Numbered from the stretch's first letter, positions 14,926-23,771 are shown. The stretch: 64,000 bases of DNA from Xanthomonas sp. DAR 34887 (GCF_041245805.1 NZ_CP162490.1:3201001-3265000), one strand, 5' to 3'. Numbers and translations: made by a program. The notes: generated from the sequence alone by a model not told the origin.

Positions 14926-16107
14926 ATGACCGCATCGCGCTGGTTCCAGATTCCCGCCACCCTCGCCCTGGCCGGCGGCGCCATCGCCACCGCCTGGGCG
15001 CTGACCGGTACCGCCTCCAGGCCGCAACTGACCAGCGCGGAGGCGGCCAACCAGACCGTCGCCAAGCACCTGGCCCAGGCCGGCACCATCGGCGCGCTGA
15101 CCACCGACAACTGGAACCCCAGCGCCGGCGTCGCCCTGCTCACGGCCGACTACGCGGTCGCCGCCGACGGCTCCACCCGCTACCGCAGCGTGCAGGCCGC
15201 GGTCGATGCCGCGGTCGCGGCGGGCGGCACGATGCGGCGCTACATCAGCGTCAAGCCCGGCACCTACAAGGAACTGGTCTGCGTGCCCGCAGCGGCGCCG
15301 CCGATCACCCTGTTCGGCCTGGGCAGCGCGCCGGCCGCCACCACCATCAGCTTCGGCAACGCCAACCCGACGCCGAAACCCAGCGGCAGCGCCACCCACC
15401 CCTGCGCCAGCAACGCGTCCAGCACCACCGTCGGCACCTCCGACAGCGGCACCGTCACCGTGCGCGCGGCGCAGTTCCAGGCGCGCAACCTGGCGATCGT
15501 CAACAGCTACGTCGAGGACACCTATGCCGGCAGCAACCAATCGGCGGTGGCGCTGGCGCTGCGCGGCGACAAGGCGGTACTGGAGAACGTGGCGCTCACC
15601 GGCAACCAGGACACCCTGCTGGTCAGCGCCGGCAGCGCCAACACGGTGATCCGTGCGTTCTTCAAGGGCGGCAGCATCGAGGGCGACACCGACTTCATCT
15701 TCGGCTCGGGCGTGGCCGTGTTCTCCGGCAGCACCATCCGCTACACCGCCGCGCGCCGCGGCGCCGGCAATGGCGGGGTGATCTTCGCGCCCAGCACCCG
15801 GCCCGGCAGCGGCTACGGCTTCCTGGCCGTGGCCAGCAGCTTCGACGCGGTCGGCGGACCGGCGGCGAACACGGTGTCCCTGGGCCGCGCCTGGGACGAG
15901 AGCGTCGGCAGCCTGTCCAACTACGTCAACGGCAGCTCGCCCAACGGCAAGGTGGTGATCCGCGAGTCCAGCCTGGGAGCGCACATCCGCAAGAGCGCGC
16001 CATGGAACGCGTCCACCATCGGCCGCCCGTATTGCAGCAGCGGCTGCACGCAATCGGCCAACCGCTTCTACGAATACGCCAACAGCGGTGCCGGCAGCGC
16101 CGATTGA
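14926..16107 (+). CDS. Secreted pectinesterase (CE8)
   Basis: 393 residues. An N-terminal hydrophobic segment (about 9-27) acts as signal peptide or anchor. The right-handed beta-helix enzyme has all CE8 signatures: SNQSAVAL with Gln205, GNQDTLL with Gln228 and Asp229 (acid/base), GDTDFIFG with Asp256 (nucleophile), and LGRAW with Arg321 and Trp323. It removes methyl esters from homogalacturonan in plant cell walls, opening pectin to lyases. The ATG at 14926 was chosen because the signal segment follows it; the longer open frame to 14728 lacks one. It is monocistronic in appearance. Confidence 0.9.
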   Translation: MTASRWFQIPATLALAGGAIATAWALTGTASRPQLTSAEAANQTVAKHLAQAGTIGALTTDNWNPSAGVALLTADYAVAADGSTRYRSVQAAVDAAVAAGGTMRRYISVKPGTYKELVCVPAAAPPITLFGLGSAPAATTISFGNANPTPKPSGSATHPCASNASSTTVGTSDSGTVTVRAAQFQARNLAIVNSYVEDTYAGSNQSAVALALRGDKAVLENVALTGNQDTLLVSAGSANTVIRAFFKGGSIEGDTDFIFGSGVAVFSGSTIRYTAARRGAGNGGVIFAPSTRPGSGYGFLAVASSFDAVGGPAANTVSLGRAWDESVGSLSNYVNGSSPNGKVVIRESSLGAHIRKSAPWNASTIGRPYCSSGCTQSANRFYEYANSGAGSAD

Positions 16108-16242
16108 GGCGAGCCGTCAGGCACGCGCCGCTGCCGCAGCCGGCGGGCGCGGCACGCGTACGCGTACGCGACAGCAGGTGCGCGCCCGGGTGCGACAAGG
16201 CCCGGGCGCGCGCGGCGCTGCGCTGCGCAGTGGCCCCGGCGC

Positions 16243-16944
16243 TCAGCCCAGGCCGGCCCACCAGGCGCGCCACAGCGTGGCCATCTGGCTCGGCGGCTTG
16301 CGCGTGGCGCGCGCCTGCTGCGCGATCCGCGCACGCGCCAGCGCCGACACGATGCGCCGCGGCCGCGGCCCGTCCACGCGCCGCGGCCAGCGCTGCAGCA
16401 AGGCCTGCGCCCAGCGCTGCGTGGCCTGCGCCGCGTCGCCGCCGCGCAGCGACAGCGGCACCGCGGCGATGCCGGCGTCGGCCAGCCGCTGCGCCAGCAC
16501 CTGCGTGGCCAGCGCTGCCGCCGCATCGCGCTGCGCCTCGAACACCGCGCATTCGACCTGCGCCGCGGCCAGCGCGAACGCTTCCAGGCGCTCGTAGGCA
16601 TGCGCCGGATCGGCCGCGGCCGCACGCGAGGCGAGCAGCCCCGGCAAGGCCTCGGCCAGCTGCGCCCAGGGCGCGGCGATCGGCTCCAGCACCCGCCCCA
16701 GCGGATGCCGCGAACGCTGCCCGGCCCAGCTGCGCAATTCCTCGCCCCACCACGCCAGCTTGGCGTCGGCCGGCAACGGATCGCCGGCGATGTTGAGGAT
16801 GTCGTCGAATTCCTGCAGCAGCGCGAACCAGGCCACCGCGCGCGTGCGCTGCGCCGCCGGCACGAAGGGTTCGGCCACCGTCCATTCCGGCCAGCGGCTG
16901 CGCCATTTGTCGAGGAAGGCATCCAGGGCGGAGGTACTGCTCAT
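16243..16944 (-). CDS. Squalene/phytoene synthase-like protein
   Basis: 233 residues. The N-terminal half resembles the trans-isoprenyl diphosphate synthase family of squalene/phytoene synthases: RAVAWFALLQEFDDIL at about 33-48 and AKLAWWGEELRSW at about 61-73. The usual aspartate-rich DxxxD repeats are weak, and the second is not evident, so catalytic activity is doubtful. It could be a degenerate member or an assembly-factor-like relative (NDUFAF6 type). It sits 22 nt downstream of the phosphatase gene at the end of the mtaD-ubiG-gph run, so it is probably cotranscribed with it. Confidence 0.6.
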   Translation of the reverse strand: MSSTSALDAFLDKWRSRWPEWTVAEPFVPAAQRTRAVAWFALLQEFDDILNIAGDPLPADAKLAWWGEELRSWAGQRSRHPLGRVLEPIAAPWAQLAEALPGLLASRAAAADPAHAYERLEAFALAAAQVECAVFEAQRDAAAALATQVLAQRLADAGIAAVPLSLRGGDAAQATQRWAQALLQRWPRRVDGPRPRRIVSALARARIAQQARATRKPPSQMATLWRAWWAGLG

Positions 16945-16966
16945 GCGATCACGCGATGAAGGAAGT

Positions 16967-17704
16967 TCAAGGGGTCTGCGGCGGGCCGGGCCAGGCGCCG
17001 GCATCGAACAGGTCGGCCGGCGCCGACACCATCGCGTCGGCGCGCCAGGCCAGCGGATCGTCGTCGTCCAAACGATAACCCCACAGCGCCGCCACCGAGG
17101 CCATGCCGGCGGCGCGCGCGGCGAGGATGTCGCGTTCGTCGTCGCCGACGTAGGCGATCTGCCCTGGCGGCACGTCGATGCGCTGCGCGGCGACCTGCAG
17201 CGGCAGCGGATGCGGCTTGCGCTCGGGCAACGTATCGCCGCCGATCAGCACCGCGCAACGCCGTTCCCAACCCAGCTGCGGCAGGATCAGCTGCGCCAGG
17301 TATTCGGGCTTGTTGGTGACGATGCCCCACACGCAGCCGGCATCCTCCAGCCGCTGCAGCAACCCCGCGATGCCGTCGAACGGCTGCGAATGCCGGCCGA
17401 TCAGCGTTTCGTAGCGGCGCAGGAACTCGGGAATCAATGCATCGCGCGCGGCGGCCGGCAGTTCGGGAAAAGCGACGCCCAGCATCGCCCGCGACCCCTT
17501 GGACACCACCGGACGCAGCTGTTCCAGGGTCAGCGCATCGCGCCCGCGCTCGGCCAGCAGCGCATTGGCCGCGGCCAGCAGGTCCGGCGCGCTGTCCAGC
17601 AACGTGCCATCCAGATCGAACAGCACCGCGCGCGGGAAATTCCGCACCGAGCCAGGCTGCGGCGGCTGTGCATCGCGATCCTGACTGTGGAAATCGGAAG
17701 GCAT
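16967..17704 (-). CDS. HAD phosphatase, phosphoglycolate phosphatase or MurNAc-6-phosphate phosphatase
   Basis: About 245 residues, HAD subfamily IA. Motif I is VLFDLDGTLLDSAPD (about 30-44), motif II IVTNKP, and motif III KPHPLP with YVGDDERDI. These would be annotated as Gph (2-phosphoglycolate salvage). However, gene order mtaD-ubiG-phosphatase is the same as around Pseudomonas MupP, which dephosphorylates N-acetylmuramic acid 6-phosphate in cell-wall recycling, so MupP is a serious alternative. The ATG at 17704 or the GTG at 17711-17713 could start it; neither has a good ribosome binding site. Confidence 0.8.
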   Translation of the reverse strand: MPSDFHSQDRDAQPPQPGSVRNFPRAVLFDLDGTLLDSAPDLLAAANALLAERGRDALTLEQLRPVVSKGSRAMLGVAFPELPAAARDALIPEFLRRYETLIGRHSQPFDGIAGLLQRLEDAGCVWGIVTNKPEYLAQLILPQLGWERRCAVLIGGDTLPERKPHPLPLQVAAQRIDVPPGQIAYVGDDERDILAARAAGMASVAALWGYRLDDDDPLAWRADAMVSAPADLFDAGAWPGPPQTP

Positions 17705-17728
17705 CACGCGCACGCGCGCATGCTGTCG

Positions 17729-17755
17729 CCAATCCCGAATCCCAAATCCCGAATC
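17729..17755. repeat. GGGATTN heptad repeats between ubiG and the phosphatase gene
   Basis: Three to four tandem AATCCCG/A units. The same family recurs at 22408, 22531, 26892, 28743, 28870, 36141, 37239, 37288 and 45990. Confidence 0.75.
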
Positions 17756-18473
17756 ACGGCTTCACCGCACACGCCAGGTAGTTGACATCGGTGCGCGTGG
17801 ACAGCCGCGCGCGATTGCGCCACGGCTCGTACAGCATGCCGCTGACGTCGTGCAGCTGCAGTTCGGCCTGGCGCAGCCACGCCGCCAGCTCGGCCGGCTT
17901 GATGAAATCCTGGTAGCGGTGGGTGCCGGTGGGCAACAGCCGCGCCACGTACTCGGCGCCAACGATGGCCAGCGCGAACGCGGCCGGGGTGCGGTTGAGC
18001 GTGGACAGGAACAGCTGCCCGCCGGGCTTGAGCAGGGTCGCGCAGGCGCGCACGATCGCCGACGGATCGGGCACGTGCTCGAGCATCTCCATGCAGGTGA
18101 TCGCATCGAAGCTGCCCGGGCGCTCGGCGGCCAGGTCCTCGACCGACTGCACGCGGTAGTCGACCTCCACCCCGGATTCGAACTGGTGCAGTCGCGCCAC
18201 CTTGATCAGTTCCGGCGACAGGTCGATCGCGGTGACCTGCGCCCCCTCCTTGGCCAGCGCCTCGCTCAGCAAGCCGCCGCCGCAGCCCACGTCGAGCACG
18301 CTGGCGCCGCGCAGCGGCAGCCGCTCGGCGACATAGCGCAGGCGCACCGGGTTCAGCGCATGCAGCGGCTTCTGCGGGCCGTCTGCGTCCCACCAGCGGG
18401 TGGCCAGCGCGCCGAACTTGTCCAGTTCGGCCTGATCGAAATTGGCGGAAGGAGTGGAAGCGGAAGCGGTCAT
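17754..18473 (-). CDS. ubiG: Ubiquinone biosynthesis O-methyltransferase
   Basis: 239 residues, class I SAM methyltransferase that performs both O-methylations of ubiquinone synthesis. Characteristic sequence: KFGALATRWWDADGPQKPLH near the N-terminus, the SAM loop VLDVGCGGGLLSEALA (about 65-80), ITCMEMLEHVPDP, and RTPAAFALAIVGAEYVA followed by GTHRYQDFIKP. The ATG at 18473 gives a normal-length protein, while the open frame to 18569 overlaps mtaD. It lies between mtaD and the phosphatase gene on one strand. Confidence 0.93.
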   Translation of the reverse strand: MTASASTPSANFDQAELDKFGALATRWWDADGPQKPLHALNPVRLRYVAERLPLRGASVLDVGCGGGLLSEALAKEGAQVTAIDLSPELIKVARLHQFESGVEVDYRVQSVEDLAAERPGSFDAITCMEMLEHVPDPSAIVRACATLLKPGGQLFLSTLNRTPAAFALAIVGAEYVARLLPTGTHRYQDFIKPAELAAWLRQAELQLHDVSGMLYEPWRNRARLSTRTDVNYLACAVKP

Positions 18474-18525
18474 GGCGGCATCTCGGTTGGGCCGCGCGCG
18501 GATCGCGGCACGGCAGTGGAGCGGA

Positions 18526-19860
18526 TCAGGCGTGCACGCTGCGGATGCGTTCGCGCCATTCGCGCGCATTGGCGACCAGCGCGTCCACGTCCATGTCCAC
18601 CAGCACGCGCTGTTCGAGCTTGCGCTGGCCGGCGATCCACACGTCGCTGACCTGCTGCCGGCCGGCCGCGTAGACCAGCTGCGACAGTACGTTGTGCAGC
18701 GGCTGGGTCTCCAGCGCCGACAGGTCCACGCAGATCAGGTCGGCCTGCTTGCCGACCTCGATCGAACCGATCTTCTCGCCGAAGCCCAGCGCGCGCGCGC
18801 CGCCCAGCGTGGCCGCGCGCAGCGTGGTCGCCGCGTCCAGCGCGGTGGCGTCGTTGGCCACCGCCTTGGCCAGGATCGCCGCGGTGCGGTTCTCGCTGAA
18901 CATGTCCAGGTCGTTGTTGCTGGCGCAGCCGTCGGTGCCGATCGCCAGGTTCACGCCCGCGCGTTGCAACGCGCAGGCCGGGCAGAAGCCGGAGGCGAGC
19001 TTGAGGTTGGATTCGGGGCAATGCACCACGCTGACCCCGCGCTCGGCGCACAGGTGGATCTCCGCGTCGGTGAGCTGGGTCATGTGCACCGCGATCAGGC
19101 GGTCGTTGACCAGGCCCAGCCGGTCCAGCCGCGCCAGCGGGCGCTGGCCGTACTGCTTGAGCGAGTCGGCGATTTCCTGCGCGGTCTCGTGGGTGTGCAG
19201 GTGCACCGGCACGTCGAGCTGATCGGACAGCATCCGCACCCGCTCGAAGTTGGCGTCGTTGACCGTGTACGGCGCATGCGGGGCGAAGGCGATGCCGATC
19301 AGCGGATCGTCGCGCCACTGGTCGTGCACCTCGCAGGCGCGTTCGAAGTATTCGTCGGAGGTCTTGGCCCAGGCCGTCGGAAAATCGATGATCACCGTGC
19401 CCACGCGCGCGCGGAAACCGTGCTGCTTGTATACCGCGGCCTGCACGTCGGAGAAGAAGTAGTTCTCGTTGGCGCAGGTGGTGCCGCCGCGCAGCATCTC
19501 CGCGATCGCCAGCGCGGTGCCGTCGGCGACGAATTCCGGGCCGATCACCGCGGTCTCCACCGGCCAGATGTGCTGCTGCAGCCACACCATCAGCGGCAGG
19601 TCGTCGGCGATGCCGCGCAACAGCGTCATCGGGTTGTGGGTGTGCGCGTTGACCAGGCCCGGCAGCAGCGCCGCGTCCGGGCGCGACACGGTGCGCGCGG
19701 CGGTGAAGCGTGCGCGCGCCTGCGCGGTCGGCAGCACCGCGACGATCTCGCTGCCGCGCACCGCCACCGCGTGGTCTTCCAGCACCACCGCATGCGGCTC
19801 GATCGGGACCACGTAGCCGGCTTCGATCAGCAGGTCGCAGGATTCGGGGATGGAGGTCAT
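18526..19860 (-). CDS. mtaD: Methylthioadenosine/S-adenosylhomocysteine deaminase-type amidohydrolase
   Basis: 444 residues, TRZ/ATZ-type amidohydrolase. Metal and catalytic motifs: NAHTHNPMTLLRG (HxH), HLHTHETAQE, AVHMTQL, VVHCPESNLKLASG and GTDGCASNNDLDM with the metal-binding Asp. It deaminates methylthioadenosine and/or S-adenosylhomocysteine, feeding nucleoside salvage. The order mtaD-ubiG-phosphatase matches the Pseudomonas arrangement. The next gene upstream ends 26 nt away. Confidence 0.85.
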   Translation of the reverse strand: MTSIPESCDLLIEAGYVVPIEPHAVVLEDHAVAVRGSEIVAVLPTAQARARFTAARTVSRPDAALLPGLVNAHTHNPMTLLRGIADDLPLMVWLQQHIWPVETAVIGPEFVADGTALAIAEMLRGGTTCANENYFFSDVQAAVYKQHGFRARVGTVIIDFPTAWAKTSDEYFERACEVHDQWRDDPLIGIAFAPHAPYTVNDANFERVRMLSDQLDVPVHLHTHETAQEIADSLKQYGQRPLARLDRLGLVNDRLIAVHMTQLTDAEIHLCAERGVSVVHCPESNLKLASGFCPACALQRAGVNLAIGTDGCASNNDLDMFSENRTAAILAKAVANDATALDAATTLRAATLGGARALGFGEKIGSIEVGKQADLICVDLSALETQPLHNVLSQLVYAAGRQQVSDVWIAGQRKLEQRVLVDMDVDALVANAREWRERIRSVHA

Positions 19861-19885
19861 CGCAAATGCTCTGGAAAGGGAAGGA

Positions 19886-20533
19886 TCAAGTCGCCGCGGC
19901 TGCCCGAAGGATGCGCCGCTGGTACACGCGCATCACCAGCCACTGCAGCAGGAAGACCGCAAGAAAGCCGAAGCGGCCCAGCCACGGCGCCACCATGCCC
20001 ACCGGGATGCACAGCGCGAACACCACCGGCGAGACCGCCGCGCGCAGCTTCATCGCCTGCGCCTGCAGCCGGCCCAGCCGCTGCGCCAGGCCTTCCTTGC
20101 GCACCGCATAGGCATGCAACCAATAACCGGCCAGGCCGATCGCGGCCAGATGCGCGCAGTACACCGAGAACGCCTCGTGGCTGCCGAAGTAATCCGAATA
20201 CAGCGCAGTGGAAAACGGCAGCAGGCCGATCAGCAGCAGTTGCAGCACGTTGAGCCAGATCAGCCGGTCGTCGAACTGGCGGATATGCCGGCACAACTGC
20301 AGGTGCGCCTTCCAGAACAGCGCGGTGACCAGGAAGCTGACCGCGAACCCGATGAACAGCGGCAGCATCCGGTGCAGCGCGGCCAGGATCCCGCCGGCGG
20401 CCTCGACCTCGGCATGCCCCGGCACCTTGATCTCCACCGCCAGCAGGGTGATGGCGATGGCGAACACCGCATCGCTGAAGAACACGACCCGGTCGTGCGG
20501 GTACTTGGCATCGGCGCTGTCGGCGTGGCTCAT
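19886..20533 (-). CDS. TMEM175-family (DUF1211) potassium channel-like membrane protein
   Basis: 215 residues with six hydrophobic segments. The family signature RVVFFSDAVFAIAITLLAVE at 15-34 contains the FSD motif of bacterial TMEM175 channels, which conduct potassium. The ATG at 20533 has AGGA about 13 nt upstream, and 30 extra residues are possible from 20623 but lack conservation. The gene lies between mtaD and efp on the same strand without obvious coupling. Confidence 0.8.
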   Translation of the reverse strand: MSHADSADAKYPHDRVVFFSDAVFAIAITLLAVEIKVPGHAEVEAAGGILAALHRMLPLFIGFAVSFLVTALFWKAHLQLCRHIRQFDDRLIWLNVLQLLLIGLLPFSTALYSDYFGSHEAFSVYCAHLAAIGLAGYWLHAYAVRKEGLAQRLGRLQAQAMKLRAAVSPVVFALCIPVGMVAPWLGRFGFLAVFLLQWLVMRVYQRRILRAAAAT

Positions 20534-20664
20534 GGTCGCGGGAATTCCTGGAACGGATCGGCCGCGATCGCCGCACGGCGATTCGGCATTGTTAGGCGTG
20601 GCGGCCGCAGGCGGCGAACGCATGCGGCCGGCTGCCGTCCAGCGCAGCCGCTGTCCGCTGCCGG

Positions 20665-20685
20665 CGGGCGGCCACGTGCCGCCCG
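20665..20685 (-). terminator. Hairpin downstream of efp
   Basis: CGGGCGGC at 20665-20672 pairs with GCCGCCCG at 20678-20685. It begins 17 nt after the efp stop on the minus strand. It has no U-tract, so assignment as terminator is tentative. Confidence 0.45.
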
Positions 20686-20701
20686 GCCGCGCGCCGTCGG
20701 C

Positions 20702-21268
20702 TTACTTGACGCGCGAGAAGTACTCGCCCGAGCGGGTATCGACCTTGATGATTTCGTCCTGGCCGACGAACAGCGGAACGCGCACCACCGCGCCGGTTTC
20801 CAGCGTGGCCGGCTTGCCGCCGCCACCGGAGGTGTCGCCGCGCACGCCCGGATCGGTCTCGACGATCTTCAGTTCGACGAAGTTCGGCGGGGTGACCTGG
20901 ATCGGGGTGCCGTTCCACAGCGTCACCACGCAATCCTCCTCGCCCTTGATCCACTTGGCGGCGTCGCCGACGCCGACCTTGTCCGCCTGCACCTGCTCGA
21001 AGGTTTCCTGCTGCATGAAGTGCCAGTATTCGCCGTCGGTGTACAGGTACTGCATGTTGGTGTCGACCACATCGGCCGCTTCCACGCTGTCGGTCGCCTT
21101 CATGGTCATTTCGACCACGCGCCCGGACTTGATGAAACGGTACTTGATGCGGGTGAAGGCCTGGCCCTTGCCCGGCTTCACGTATTCGGTCTCGGTGATG
21201 ATCGCGGGTTCATTGTTGACCAGGATCTTCATCCCGGTCTTGACGTCGTTCATGCCGTAGCTGGCCAT
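20702..21268 (-). CDS. efp: Translation elongation factor P
   Basis: 188 residues, the normal three-domain length. EF-P relieves ribosome stalling at polyproline. Lys34 in VKPGKGQAF is the residue modified by beta-lysylation; its presence fits the divergent epmB next door. GAGGAG lies about 8 nt before the ATG at 21268. Conserved parts include GMKILVNNEPAIITETEYVK, VDTNMQYLYTDGEYWHFM and TLETGAVVRVPLFV. The ~100-bp gap to epmB should hold both promoters. Confidence 0.97.
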   Translation of the reverse strand: MASYGMNDVKTGMKILVNNEPAIITETEYVKPGKGQAFTRIKYRFIKSGRVVEMTMKATDSVEAADVVDTNMQYLYTDGEYWHFMQQETFEQVQADKVGVGDAAKWIKGEEDCVVTLWNGTPIQVTPPNFVELKIVETDPGVRGDTSGGGGKPATLETGAVVRVPLFVGQDEIIKVDTRSGEYFSRVK

Positions 21269-21369
21269 CTGAAACTCCTCGGGTAAGGCAAACCCGCCGC
21301 GTTCGGCGGCCGGCCGGATAGAATGGAAAGCCCCGCCGCAACCGGCGGGCACTCGTTTTATGACCGCAT

Positions 21370-22401
21370 ATGATAACCGCAGCCCCACGCCCGATGCAGC
21401 CGTCCCCGTCCCCCGCCGTCCTGGCACCGCCGCGCTGGCAGCAGCTGTGGCGCGATGCGGTACGCGATCCGCGCGAGTTGCTGGCGCTGCTGGGACTGGA
21501 GCCGCAGGCGCTCGGCGTCTCCGAACAGGCTGCGACGCAGTTCGCGATGCGCGTGCCGCGCGGTTTCGTCGCGCGCATGCGCCATGGCGACCCGCACGAT
21601 CCGCTGCTGCGCCAGGTGCTGCCGATCGATGCCGAACTGCGCCGGGTGCCCGGTTTCGCGCTGGACGCGGTCGGCGACGCGGCGGCCAAGAAGGCTGACG
21701 GGGTGATCCAGAAATACCGCGGCCGCGCGCTGCTGGTCGCCACCGGCAGCTGCGCGGTGCACTGCCGCTACTGCTTCCGCCGCCACTTCCCGTATGCCGA
21801 GGAAACCGCGGCGCGCGACGGCTGGCGCGAGGCGGTGGCGGCGATCGCCGCCGATCCGGACATCGACGAGGTGATCCTGTCCGGCGGCGATCCGCTGTCG
21901 CTGGCCACCTCCAAGCTGGTCGAGCTGACCGAGGCGCTGGCAGCCATCCCCCACCTCAAGCGCCTGCGCATCCATAGCCGCCTGCCGGTGGTGCTGCCCG
22001 AGCGCGTCGACGCGCCGCTGCTGGCCTGGCTGCGCACGCTGCCGTGGCCGGTGGCGTTCGTGATTCACGCCAACCATGCCAACGAGTTCGACGCGAGCGT
22101 AGACACCGCGCTGGCGCAGCTGCGCGACACCGGCGCGCAGCTGCTGAACCAGGCGGTGCTGCTGCGCGGGGTCAACGACAGCGTCGACGCGCTGGCCGCG
22201 CTGAGCGAGCGCAGCTTCGCCGCCGGCGTACTGCCGTACTACCTGCACCAATTGGACAAGGTCGAAGGCGTGGCCCATTTCGAAGTGGACGACGCCACCG
22301 CGCGCGCGCTGCACCAGGCCCTGGCCGCGCGGCTGTCCGGGTATCTGGTGCCCAAGCTGGTGCGCGAACTGCCTGGCGACACGGGCAAGCGTCCGCTCTG
22401 A
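21370..22401 (+). CDS. epmB: EF-P (R)-beta-lysine forming lysine 2,3-aminomutase
   Basis: 343 residues, a radical SAM and PLP enzyme that turns lysine into (R)-beta-lysine for attachment to Lys34 of EF-P by EpmA. The cluster motif is CAVHCRYC (Cys-x3-Cys-x2-Cys) in TGSCAVHCRYCFRRHFPY. VILSGGDPLSL and LPYYLHQLDKVEG are further family signatures. It starts divergently to efp. Its TGA lies inside the outer arm of a long inverted repeat that probably ends its mRNA. Confidence 0.93.
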   Translation: MITAAPRPMQPSPSPAVLAPPRWQQLWRDAVRDPRELLALLGLEPQALGVSEQAATQFAMRVPRGFVARMRHGDPHDPLLRQVLPIDAELRRVPGFALDAVGDAAAKKADGVIQKYRGRALLVATGSCAVHCRYCFRRHFPYAEETAARDGWREAVAAIAADPDIDEVILSGGDPLSLATSKLVELTEALAAIPHLKRLRIHSRLPVVLPERVDAPLLAWLRTLPWPVAFVIHANHANEFDASVDTALAQLRDTGAQLLNQAVLLRGVNDSVDALAALSERSFAAGVLPYYLHQLDKVEGVAHFEVDDATARALHQALAARLSGYLVPKLVRELPGDTGKRPL

Positions 22402-22578
22402 AGAGCTGGGATTGGGGATTGGGGATTGGGGATTCGGAAAGGCGGACCCCAGTGCGCGATACCCTGAAAGGGCGCAAATGGCATCTCTGGCGAAGCGCCG
22501 GCGAATAGCGGGCGCCCCGGCTTTCGCTTTTCCGAATCCCCAATCCCCAATCCCCAATCCCCAATCCCAGCTCTTCAG
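22398..22578. repeat. Long inverted repeat of GGGATTN heptads after epmB
   Basis: Left arm 22398-22440: CTGAAGAGCTGGGATT, four heptads, then CGGAAA. Right arm 22528-22578: TTTTCCGAATCCCC, five heptads and CCCAGCTCTTCAG. The arms match almost perfectly over about 40 nt around an 87-nt loop. The element includes the stop codon of epmB. Confidence 0.85.
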
Positions 22579-22594
22579 TTAGTCTGCAGCCCAA

Positions 22595-22608
22595 TGCTAG
22601 CGCTACCA
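22595..22608. promoter_or_regulatory. LacI-family-type operator before the GH43 gene
   Basis: TGCTAGCGCTACCA, 14 nt before the GH43 ATG, is a near-palindrome around AGCGCT. It differs at only a few positions from the Xanthomonas xyl-box TGGTAGCGCTAACA bound by the LacI-type repressor XylR. It suggests induction by xylan- or arabinoxylan-derived sugars. Site occupancy is inferred. Confidence 0.55.
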
Positions 22609-22621
22609 AAAGGAGACCTCG

Positions 22622-23650
22622 ATGCGTGTCTTGATTAGGACCTGGCGCCGCCGGCACTGCCGTTTCGGACTCGTGGCGCTGCTTGCGGCGGCCGCAACCG
22701 CGACTGTCGCGGCGGAGCCGCCAGCGGCCGCCGGCTCCAATCCGATCGTCCGCGACACGTTCACCGCCGACCCCGCACCGCTGGTGGTCGGCGACACGCT
22801 GTACCTGTACGTCGGCCACGACGAGGCGCAGCGCGACGAAATGTTCACCATGCGCGAGTGGCTGGTGTATTCGACCAAGGACATGAAGACCTGGACCGCC
22901 CATCCCCCGATCATGAACGTCAAGGATTTCAGGTGGGCCAAGCAGGATGCATGGGCATCCCAGGCGATAGAAAAGAACGGCAAGTTCTATTTCTACGCGG
23001 CGGTGGAGCACGACGCCACCCATCCGGGCAAGGCGATCGCGGTCGCGGTGGCGGACTCGCCGACCGGTCCGTTCGTGGACGCGCGCGGCTCGGCGCTGAT
23101 CACCAATGAGATGACCCCGAAGGGCACGCACAGCTGGGAAGACATCGACCCCACGGTGCTGACCGACGACGACGGCACCACCTGGATCGCCTGGGGCAAC
23201 CGCCAGTGCTACCTGGCCAAGCTCAAGCCCAACATGATCGAACTGGACGGCCCGATCCGCGAGATCACCGCGCCGCATTTCGAGGAAGGCCCGTGGCTGC
23301 ACAAGCGCGGCGACCTGTATTACCTGACCTATGCCTCGCTGGACCGGGCCACCCAGCGCGACGAGCACGTGTCCTATGCGACCGCGCCCGCCATCACCGG
23401 GCCATGGACGTATCGCGGCGAACTGACCGGCTCGGGCAAGTACAGCTTCACCATCCATCCGGGCATCGTCGAGTTCAAGCAGCACTGGTACCTGTTCCTG
23501 CACAACGCGACCCTGGCGATCGGCGACTTGAACGGCGCCATCGGCCGGCGTGCGGTGACCGTGGAGTACCTGCATTACAACCCGGACGGCAGCATGCAAC
23601 CGGTGCGGCAGAGCGAGGCCGGGGTGTCGATTCCCGATACAGCCCACTGA
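22622..23650 (+). CDS. Secreted glycoside hydrolase family 43 enzyme
   Basis: 342 residues with a signal peptide (about 1-31, ending VAA). Five-bladed GH43 propeller with the three acidic residues in place: Asp50 in TADPAPL (base), Asp176 in EDIDPTVLTDDDG (pKa modulator) and Glu222 in FEEGPW (acid). Likely a beta-xylosidase or alpha-L-arabinofuranosidase on hemicellulose. AAAAGGAGA precedes the ATG. A LacI-type operator lies immediately upstream, so it is probably sugar-induced. The exact linkage cut cannot be told from the sequence. Confidence 0.88.
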   Translation: MRVLIRTWRRRHCRFGLVALLAAAATATVAAEPPAAAGSNPIVRDTFTADPAPLVVGDTLYLYVGHDEAQRDEMFTMREWLVYSTKDMKTWTAHPPIMNVKDFRWAKQDAWASQAIEKNGKFYFYAAVEHDATHPGKAIAVAVADSPTGPFVDARGSALITNEMTPKGTHSWEDIDPTVLTDDDGTTWIAWGNRQCYLAKLKPNMIELDGPIREITAPHFEEGPWLHKRGDLYYLTYASLDRATQRDEHVSYATAPAITGPWTYRGELTGSGKYSFTIHPGIVEFKQHWYLFLHNATLAIGDLNGAIGRRAVTVEYLHYNPDGSMQPVRQSEAGVSIPDTAH

Positions 23651-23676
23651 GGCCGCAGCCGTGCACTGCGTTTTTC

Positions 23677-23731
23677 TGTAGGAGCGGCTTCAGCCGCGAC
23701 AGACTCTGTCGTGGCTGAAGCCGCTCCTACA
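23677..23731. repeat. Inverted REP pair between GH43 and the GGDEF/EAL gene
   Basis: The REP unit TGTAGGAGCGGCTTCAGC... at 23677-23701 is followed after 5 nt by its near-perfect reverse complement at 23707-23731. It separates two convergent genes and may act as a bidirectional end. Confidence 0.8.
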
Positions 23732-23771
23732 ACGACAACACAAGCGCGATCGTCCCGGCTCGGCACCGCGC

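Noticed and set aside
22398..22578. Hidden small RNA gene in the long heptad inverted repeat
   Set aside because: The sequence is a repeat found at many sites in the window; no separate promoter or terminator was seen.
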